Source: Tardiphaga sp.
GTDB taxonomy: Bacteria; Pseudomonadota; Alphaproteobacteria; Rhizobiales; Xanthobacteraceae
Reading direction: 5' to 3'
Length of the DNA stretch: 7,650 nt
NCBI GenBank assembly: GCA_028290765.1
Contig: JAQGJF010000431.1
Coordinates: 1-7,650 of the forward strand
In this document: positions 1-5,219 of the stretch, piece after piece
Numbering within the stretch: position 1 is the stretch's first letter
How the letters are laid out: every line of letters begins with the position of its first letter
Position numbers and translations under genes: made by a program
The notes under the pieces: model-generated
Database searches by the model: none
What the model was told of the DNA's origin: nothing
Seen by the model: the letters and a program-made list of their open reading frames with translations, nothing else

Positions 1-258
1 CTCGACGAACCGTCGCTGGGCCTGGCACCCGCTCTGGTGCGATCGATCTTTCAATCCTTCGTCACGCTGAAGAACCGCGGTATCGCTGTCCTGCTGGTCG
101 AACAAATGGCCTGGCTTGGGCTCGGCATTTGCGATCGCGCCTATGTGCTGGAAGGCGGCAGGTTCCTGATTCAGGGCACGCGCGATGCCGTCCGAAGCGA
201 CCCCCGCGTCGTCGAGGCCTATCTTGGGCAGGTCAAGAGCCGAGGGTTGGCACGATGA
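1..258 (+). CDS. Branched-chain amino-acid-type ABC transporter ATP-binding protein (LivF-like), C-terminal part
   Basis: Only the last 85 codons are in the window; the reading frame is open from base 1. The fragment begins inside the Walker B/D-loop (LDEPSLGLAP), which is diagnostic of ABC ATPases. It continues into the switch region LLVEQ, where Gln stands in the H-loop position as is usual in LivG/LivF proteins. The ending, YVLEGGRFLIQGT followed by DPRVVEAYLG, is the typical LivF C-terminus. In that family the protein is one of two cytoplasmic ATPases that drive an inner-membrane importer of branched-chain amino acids, amides, urea or other small solutes. Walker A and the LSGGQ signature must lie upstream of the window. 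The stop codon overlaps the start of the kinase gene by 4 bp (ATGA), so the two are probably translationally coupled. The actual solute is unknown. Confidence 0.93.
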   Translation, partial: LDEPSLGLAPALVRSIFQSFVTLKNRGIAVLLVEQMAWLGLGICDRAYVLEGGRFLIQGTRDAVRSDPRVVEAYLGQVKSRGLAR

Positions 259-1238
259 TCGGGCCGGAGGTGGCGATTTTCGGATGTCTGACGCCGGACA
301 ATGTCGTGACGGCCGCCGGCGAATGCCTGCCGCAGACCTTCGGCGGCAATGCCCTCTATAGCGCGCTTGGTGCTCGCGTCTGGAGCGACAGCGTCGGCAT
401 GGTCTCCCGGTTTGGCGACGGCTACCCAACGGCCTGCTTCGAACTGCTGCGCTCGCTGCAGATCGACATCGACGGCGTAAGGCATCTTGGCAAGCCCCAT
501 GGCCGCAACGTCGCGTTCGCCTACAAGGCCGACGGCACCCGCAGCCGGGCGTTTCCGCCGGAGGTCATCGATCGCATACCGCCATCCGAACGGTCGAGGT
601 TCATCGACTCCTCGCTGCTTCCCGACGCCATGGCGCGCTGGCACGAATTCGCGCCCGACGAGAGCGATGTTCCGGAGGATTGGTGGCTCACCGTGCGAGG
701 GATTCATTCCGCGACCATGCCGGCGGCAAAACACCGACGAATTGCCGCCGCCATCCGGCAACGGCTCGGGGCCTCAGCCTGGATCCAGGCCGATTCCCCT
801 TTTTGGGAGGATCCACTCGCGCCCGAACAGGAGCACGATCTTTTCGCTGCCATCGACGCATTGCTTCCGAGCGAAGCCGATGTCGAGACCTATCGCCCCG
901 GCATAACTCCGGACCAGACCATTCTCACCCTTCTCGACCATGGCGCCAAAACGATTGTCCTGAAGCTGGGCGCCGCCGGATGCCGCATCTTCGAACAAGG
1001 CCGAGGCGTGACAGCCGAAATCCCTGTCGTTGCCGTCAAGGCGGAGGATCCGACCGGCGCCGGCGACGCGTTCTGCGGCGGATTTCTCGTCGGCATGCTG
1101 CGAACCGGCAATCCGGTCGACGCCGCCCGCTATGGAACGGTTTCGGCTTCCTTCGCCGTGGAAACGCGGGGCCTGGACGGCCTGGTCCGCGGCACACGTC
1201 AGGACGCCATCGACCGAATGGCTTCGATCGCACGCTGA
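255..1238 (+). CDS. PfkB-family carbohydrate/nucleoside kinase
   Basis: A 327-residue protein, the normal length for ribokinase/PfkB kinases, which phosphorylate a sugar or nucleoside hydroxyl with ATP in the cytoplasm. Visible hallmarks are the N-terminal Gly-Gly substrate-lid motif (FGGNALYSALG, about residues 29-39), a following GMVSRFGDGYP segment, and the C-terminal signature DPTGAGDAFCGGF (265-277) with the anion-hole Gly-Ala-Gly and the likely catalytic base Asp271. The usual NxxE magnesium/phosphate motif appears altered: the matching place reads LPSEADVETY (204-213), with Ser for Asn and Asp or Glu for the acid. The ATG at 255 was chosen because it overlaps the upstream stop (ATGA) and has GAGGG 8 bases before it; a longer reading from 129 would run through the transporter gene. 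The family is certain, but ribokinase, fructokinase or nucleoside kinase activity cannot be decided. Context suggests a role in processing the solute imported by the upstream transporter. Confidence 0.93.
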   Translation: MIGPEVAIFGCLTPDNVVTAAGECLPQTFGGNALYSALGARVWSDSVGMVSRFGDGYPTACFELLRSLQIDIDGVRHLGKPHGRNVAFAYKADGTRSRAFPPEVIDRIPPSERSRFIDSSLLPDAMARWHEFAPDESDVPEDWWLTVRGIHSATMPAAKHRRIAAAIRQRLGASAWIQADSPFWEDPLAPEQEHDLFAAIDALLPSEADVETYRPGITPDQTILTLLDHGAKTIVLKLGAAGCRIFEQGRGVTAEIPVVAVKAEDPTGAGDAFCGGFLVGMLRTGNPVDAARYGTVSASFAVETRGLDGLVRGTRQDAIDRMASIAR

Positions 1239-1271
1239 TCGCGCTTCAAACAACACATGATCAATGCAACC

Positions 1272-1277
1272 AAGGAT
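1272..1277 (+). promoter_or_regulatory. Ribosome binding site deciding the start of the SLOG gene
   Basis: AAGGAT lies 6 bases before the ATG at 1284 and is a good Shine-Dalgarno match. It would lie inside the coding sequence if translation began at the upstream in-frame ATG at 1257, which has no comparable purine run before it. This favours the shorter protein. Confidence 0.6.
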
Positions 1278-1283
1278 AATGAA

Positions 1284-1856
1284 ATGACCAATGCAAACGG
1301 CCGGCGCACCACGATCGGAGTGATCGGGAAGAATGAACAGCACGCCAACGATCCGGTGAGCGCGGCAACGATGCAATTGGCCCACGAGATCGGCCGGCTG
1401 ATTGCCGCCAAGGGTGGCGTCGTCGTCACCGGCGGACTCGGAGGCGTGATGTCCGCGGCGTCCAAGGGCGCCAAGGAAGCCGGCGGCCTGACAATCGGCT
1501 TTTTGCCTTCTATGGACCGCGACAGCGCCAACGAATTTGTCGACGTCGTATTTCCAACCGGCCTCGGACGCGCCAGAAACCTGCTCACGGCGCGCGGCTG
1601 CGATTCGATCGTGATGATCGGCGGCGGCTGCGGCACGCTGAACGAATTGACGATCGCCTATGCCGACGGACGCCCCGTCGTCATCCTGCGGGGTTCCGGC
1701 GGCTGGTCGGACAAGTTGGAGCCGGTTCTCTACGACGGCCAGTATATGGACGAGCGCAAGACGGTCCCGATCCAGTTCGGCGACACGCCGGAAGACGTCG
1801 TCGACAAGGCTTTCGCCGCGGCTAAATCCGGCGGCCGCCCGGGCCAGCATATATAG
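1284..1856 (+). CDS. TIGR00725/LOG-like (SLOG Rossmann) family protein
   Basis: A 190-residue Rossmann-fold protein if translation starts at 1284, or 199 residues from the in-frame ATG at 1257. The N-terminal strand TIGVIGKNEQ, the VVVTGGLGGVMSAASKGA segment (47-63) and the glycine-rich IGGGCGTLNE motif (112-121) place it in the LOG/SLOG superfamily. The last motif corresponds to the PGGxGTxxE nucleotide-binding motif of lysine-decarboxylase-like LOG enzymes, with the Pro missing, as I recall for the TIGR00725 subgroup. GLGRARNLL (93-101) takes the place of the LOG catalytic Arg region. LOG enzymes hydrolyse nucleoside 5'-monophosphates to base and ribose phosphate; TIGR00725 members have no firm function that I know of. 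The gene follows the PfkB kinase after 45 bases and probably shares its transcript. The protein is soluble, with no signal peptide or membrane segment. A nucleotide-binding or nucleotide-hydrolase role is inference. Confidence 0.88.
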   Translation: MTNANGRRTTIGVIGKNEQHANDPVSAATMQLAHEIGRLIAAKGGVVVTGGLGGVMSAASKGAKEAGGLTIGFLPSMDRDSANEFVDVVFPTGLGRARNLLTARGCDSIVMIGGGCGTLNELTIAYADGRPVVILRGSGGWSDKLEPVLYDGQYMDERKTVPIQFGDTPEDVVDKAFAAAKSGGRPGQHI

Positions 1857-1943
1857 GCATTCGACCGGCGAGCTGTCTCTTCATCAATCTTTTTGTCGCG
1901 GCGATGATCGAAGAAACTGCGGGTGGTGACAAACGGCCCGGCC

Positions 1944-2531
1944 TTAGTCCGCTTCGACATCGGACAGATCAAGCGCGGATCGCAGCCGTCCCTTGCCGCG
2001 TTGATAAAGCATCGCGTAGCCGGCAGGTGCCAAAATATTCGCGTGCGGTACGAAATCGGGAAAGCGCCTGTTGAATGGGATGGCACCGCACCCTGGAACC
2101 AGGCAGTCTGGCTTACCTTTGGGACATTGATTGAAATCACAGAGCCGGCCGAGATAGGTATCGCTTCCCGGAGCAAACAGAAATACATCTACCTGATGGC
2201 TGGCGACGCTCGTACCGACGCCGGACTCATGCGCGGTTTGCAAGGCGCGAATACCGGCCCGGCGCAATTCGCGCAGACAGTGTTGCGAGTCGACCCACAG
2301 CGCCAGATCGAGATCGCGGCATTCATGCCAGACCTCGATGCCCTGTCGGCGATACGCGCTGAAGCGTGGGACCTCCTTCCACAGCCGCTTGGCCACGGAG
2401 CCGATCACGGCAACGTCCACCACCTCCGGAAAAGCCATCCAGGCATCTGTTACGACGTCCGCCGCGACCCGAAATTGGCGCTGCTGCTGCAAAAGGTAGT
2501 GGTTCTGCTTCTCGATCTCGGCCCGCCGCAT
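1944..2531 (-). CDS. Nucleotidyltransferase-fold protein with Cys4 motif, function unknown
   Basis: A 195-residue protein with the pattern of the DNA polymerase-beta-like nucleotidyltransferase fold: a hydrophobic strand ending in VIGSVAKRL (42-50), the two-acid motif DLDLALWV (73-80, Asp73 and Asp75), and a third acid in VDVFLF (Asp115). These supply the Gly-Ser nucleotide-binding turn and three metal-binding carboxylates. A distinctive segment follows with Cys131, Cys136, Cys143 and Cys148 (LGRLCDFNQCPKGK, then PDCLVPGC), a likely zinc site. I recall similar uncharacterised proteins in rhizobial genomes but no established role. The fold is shared by MNT/AbiEii-type toxins and antitoxins, tRNA and aminoglycoside nucleotidyltransferases, so the substrate is open. 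It lies 72 bases downstream of the SNF2 gene on the same strand and in the same reading frame. No strong ribosome binding site precedes the ATG at 2531, which hints at coupled translation. Confidence 0.8.
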   Translation of the reverse strand: MRRAEIEKQNHYLLQQQRQFRVAADVVTDAWMAFPEVVDVAVIGSVAKRLWKEVPRFSAYRRQGIEVWHECRDLDLALWVDSQHCLRELRRAGIRALQTAHESGVGTSVASHQVDVFLFAPGSDTYLGRLCDFNQCPKGKPDCLVPGCGAIPFNRRFPDFVPHANILAPAGYAMLYQRGKGRLRSALDLSDVEAD

Positions 2532-2538
2532 GATCCGC

Positions 2539-2607
2539 TCATCCCAACAGCTGCCTGAAGTCGCGGTTGCGGCCGAAACCCGTCGAAGCAGCCCACCAGT
2601 GCATCAT
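2539..2607 (-). CDS. Possible 22-residue linking ORF between the SNF2 and nucleotidyltransferase genes
   Basis: A short frame (MMHWWAAST, ending RDFRQLLG) whose ATG overlaps the SNF2 stop as ATGA. Its own TGA overlaps another ATG, and the nucleotidyltransferase gene begins a few bases later. A GC-rich run with GGCGGGG lies about 6 bases before the first ATG. This could be a translated linker that carries ribosomes across the 72-base gap, or simply chance in GC-rich DNA. No family is recognised. Confidence 0.2.
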   Translation of the reverse strand: MMHWWAASTGFGRNRDFRQLLG

Positions 2608-5081
2608 CGGACGCCCCGCCGGTTGTCCGCGAGCGCCGAAAGCACGTGGGCGAGTTGCCTTGCGGTTTCCGGTGGTGGCAGCGGCATTTTCAGGCTTCGC
2701 GCGCCGGTGGCTGGATCGCGCTCGATCCAGGGATGCGCAGTCACGGAATCGTCGGCGGCCAGAGCGGCAATGAACTGTGCGCCAACCTGCACCAGCGCTT
2801 GCCACGGATCGGAGCCAGCGACGGGCGATGATGATGATGCGGCGGCATCACTCTGCAGGATCGGTCTCTCGCCGACACCGGAGTTCGCGCTTGTGCCCTC
2901 CGCCAATCCGGCGCCAGTCGAGTCGATATTTCGCGCCTCCTCAGCCGGCGTGACGGCCTCTCCCTCACCCATTTGCCCGGTGACGTTCTCAACGTCCTTC
3001 ATGAAGCGATTGAGACGCGAACCACCGAGCGAAATCTCGCCGCTGCCGCCGTCGAGAATTCCCGCCGATAGCGAGCGCTTGAATGAAAGCACCGAAAGCA
3101 TGCCCTCCTCGATGGTGCCCTTTGAGACGAAATTGACGATTTGCACCGGCCGCACCTGGCCCATGCGATGGATGCGCGCGATGCGCTGCTCGAGGACGGC
3201 CGGATTCCACGGCAAGTCCATGTTTACCAGGGTCGAAGCATGCTGCAGGTTGAGGCCGGTACTGCCGGCATCGGTAGACAGGAACACGCGGCAGGCGGGG
3301 TCATCGCGAAACCGCTCGATCAATGCCGGCCGTTTCTCCGACGGCACGCCGCCGTGGAAACTGACATAGCCCAGTCCGCGCGCTTCGAGACGGCGGATGA
3401 CGATGTCGTGGGTCCGCGTCCATTGCGAAAACACCACCGCCTTGGCCTCTGGATCGACGAACAATTTGTCGAACAAGGCCGCCAATTCGTCGGCCTTGAC
3501 GCCATGGTCGGTTTCCTGGTCCAGCAAATAGGTGCTGTTGCACGACATCCGCATGTTCTGCAGGGCACAGGTCAGCCTTCGCTGGTCTCTGTCCGACAGA
3601 AACTTGGTCTTGCGCCAGCGTCGGACAATTCTCGCCACTTCGTCGGCGTTGTCGTCGTGATAGGCCGTTTGCGCCTCGGTCATCGGCACCAGCAGGTTCT
3701 GGTCGGTCCGACCGGGCAATTGCTTCAGCACCTCGGATTTGCGCCGGCGAAGCATGACCGGTGCCAGCGTCTGGCCGATCTTCTCCAGCCCGGTATAGCC
3801 GGTGACGCGTCCGGCTTCGTCCTTGACCTGATGTTCGTGCAGCAGCTTCCAGGTCGGACCCAGCCGGTGCTGATCGACAAACTGGACGATGGAAATCAGT
3901 TCTTCCAGCTTGTTTTCCAGCGGCGTACCGGTCAGCACGATCGCATAGGAACTATCGATGCGTTTCAAGGCGCGCGCCGCAATGGTGTTCCAGTTCTTCA
4001 CCCGTTGCGCTTCATCGACGATCACCAGTTCGGGCCCCCAGGCGGCGATCAAATCGAGATCGGGCTGGAGTTTCTCGTAGTTCGTGATTTTGCAGAAATC
4101 GTCCAGGGCATAATCCGTCTGCCGCTGCATCCGCCCACCGTTGATCACGCGCGCCGCATTTTTACCCTGACGCCCCGCGAAACGGGAAATTTCGCTTTGC
4201 CATTGGTATTTGAGCGAGGTCGGACAGATCACCAGCACTTTCGAGACGCCGAAATGCCGTGCCAATATTTCTGTCGCGGCAATGGCCTGGATGGTCTTGC
4301 CCAATCCCATGTCGTCGCCGATCAGCGCGCGGCCGACCCGCACGGCGAACAGCGCGCCCTCGGCCTGATACGGATAGAGCGGCACTTTCAGAAGCGCCAG
4401 CAGCTTGGGATCGGCGGCGCCGCGTGGGAATAACTGCTTGAGCTTTGCGGCCCGCCGGTCCGCATCCCGCCTTGCGGCGACGAACTCGAGCGCATCGTCA
4501 TAGGCACGAAATTCGTGGCCGCTGTTCGACATCATGGTCATAAAATGTTCCAGCTCGCCGAGGCGCTCGTCCGGCAGCATCCCGCCGCGTTCGGCATCGA
4601 ACAGACCGGCGGCGGCTTTGCGCATCGCCGCCGGGCAATCCGTTCCGGCGCGAAAATACGCGTGGCGTTGGCCGTCATTACGCAAATACAGCTCGGAAAA
4701 TGCCGGCTGATAGCCGCGCGCAAACGCCGTCTTGGCACCGCGCTTTTTCGCCAGCCGGGCCAGCGTGAATTCGAGGTGCTTGCAGGTCCCCAACTCGCTG
4801 GTGGCATAATCGGGGCACGAACAGAAATTGCCCCCGGGGCCCAAGCCTCGGATCGCCACGCGGTAACTGGATTTCGAAACCGGATTGCTGACCCGAAACT
4901 CGGAAAAGAACGGTTCGCTGGTCAGATTTTCCAGACCGAAGGCTTGCTCACGACCGAACTGGCGGCGCAAACCGCGCTGCCAGTCCACCGACGACAGGCC
5001 GGTGGGCGGATGGGTGCGCGAGAGTTTTGGCTCTTTGTGCGGCCGGAGCGCGGGCTTCAGGTTTCGGACCGTGGATTTCAT
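2604..5081 (-). CDS. SWIM zinc-finger SNF2/SWI2-family DNA-dependent ATPase (helicase-like)
   Basis: An 825-residue protein. Near the N-terminus is a SWIM zinc finger with Cys87, Cys89, Cys100 and His102 (FCSCPDYATSELGTCKHLEF). A complete SNF2 motor follows: Walker A GDDMGLGKT (255-263), motif Ia CPTSLKYQWQ, Walker B VDEAQRVKNW (355-364, DEAQ in place of DEAH), motif III TGTPLENK (384-391), motif V STDAGSTGLNL (602-612) and motif VI QRIARIHRMGQ (632-642). After about 700 comes a Ser/Ala/Gly/Glu-rich linker of about 50 residues and a roughly 70-residue helical tail of unknown role. SNF2 proteins translocate on double-stranded DNA to remodel bound proteins; SWIM fingers bind DNA or protein. The ATG at 5081 was preferred because GGAAG sits 7 bases before it; the alternative ATG at 5096 adds five residues and has a weak site. 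It lies between the primase-helicase and the nucleotidyltransferase, all reading leftward. Its target is unknown. Confidence 0.93.
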   Translation of the reverse strand: MKSTVRNLKPALRPHKEPKLSRTHPPTGLSSVDWQRGLRRQFGREQAFGLENLTSEPFFSEFRVSNPVSKSSYRVAIRGLGPGGNFCSCPDYATSELGTCKHLEFTLARLAKKRGAKTAFARGYQPAFSELYLRNDGQRHAYFRAGTDCPAAMRKAAAGLFDAERGGMLPDERLGELEHFMTMMSNSGHEFRAYDDALEFVAARRDADRRAAKLKQLFPRGAADPKLLALLKVPLYPYQAEGALFAVRVGRALIGDDMGLGKTIQAIAATEILARHFGVSKVLVICPTSLKYQWQSEISRFAGRQGKNAARVINGGRMQRQTDYALDDFCKITNYEKLQPDLDLIAAWGPELVIVDEAQRVKNWNTIAARALKRIDSSYAIVLTGTPLENKLEELISIVQFVDQHRLGPTWKLLHEHQVKDEAGRVTGYTGLEKIGQTLAPVMLRRRKSEVLKQLPGRTDQNLLVPMTEAQTAYHDDNADEVARIVRRWRKTKFLSDRDQRRLTCALQNMRMSCNSTYLLDQETDHGVKADELAALFDKLFVDPEAKAVVFSQWTRTHDIVIRRLEARGLGYVSFHGGVPSEKRPALIERFRDDPACRVFLSTDAGSTGLNLQHASTLVNMDLPWNPAVLEQRIARIHRMGQVRPVQIVNFVSKGTIEEGMLSVLSFKRSLSAGILDGGSGEISLGGSRLNRFMKDVENVTGQMGEGEAVTPAEEARNIDSTGAGLAEGTSANSGVGERPILQSDAAASSSSPVAGSDPWQALVQVGAQFIAALAADDSVTAHPWIERDPATGARSLKMPLPPPETARQLAHVLSALADNRRGVR

Positions 5082-5108
5082 CGAACTACTTCCCATCCAG
5101 CAATCGTT

Positions 5109-5130
5109 TCTCGCGAGACATTAATCTCGC
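5109..5130. promoter_or_regulatory. Palindromic, operator-like element upstream of the SNF2 gene
   Basis: A perfect 10-bp palindrome TCTCGCGAGA (5109-5118) is followed after CATTAA by another TCTCGC (5125-5130). This gives an inverted repeat with 6-base arms and a 6-base spacer, and a direct repeat with 16-base period. It lies 28-49 bases before the SNF2 start at 5081, in the only sizeable gap between the minus-strand genes. This is a plausible place for a regulator to bind at an internal promoter, or for a leader hairpin. No clear -35/-10 pair could be assigned. Confidence 0.3.
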
Positions 5131-5219
5131 ATTCCATGACTTTTCCCACGACCCGGCGCCGCTTTCAAATTTGCAGTGCCGCCGCGAGACCGGCGTCCAC
5201 AGGATCGATGATCGGCAGG

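Noticed and set aside
1257..1283. Upstream ATG giving a nine-residue longer SLOG protein
   Set aside because: It has no ribosome binding site, while the ATG at 1284 has AAGGAT at good spacing; kept only as an alternative.
774..1850. Long minus-strand open frame (358 codons) across the kinase and SLOG genes
   Set aside because: It is antisense to two genes with clear family motifs. Its translation shows no domain pattern, and it is the mirror frame expected in GC-rich DNA.
1878..1914. Imperfect inverted repeat (TCTTCATCA and TGATCGAAGA) in the gap between the converging operons, considered as a terminator
   Set aside because: The stem is AT-rich with a bulge and an 18-base loop, and no T-run follows the stem in either direction; the TTTTT lies inside the loop.
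1923..2558. Plus-strand open frame (211 codons) opposite the nucleotidyltransferase gene
   Set aside because: The minus-strand reading gives a coherent nucleotidyltransferase pattern and a Cys4 cluster; the plus-strand reading gives none.
3141..4433. Long plus-strand open frame (430 codons) opposite the SNF2 gene
   Set aside because: The minus-strand frame carries every SNF2 motif in order. The plus-strand translation has no recognisable domain and is rich in His, Gln and Arg, as antisense frames are.
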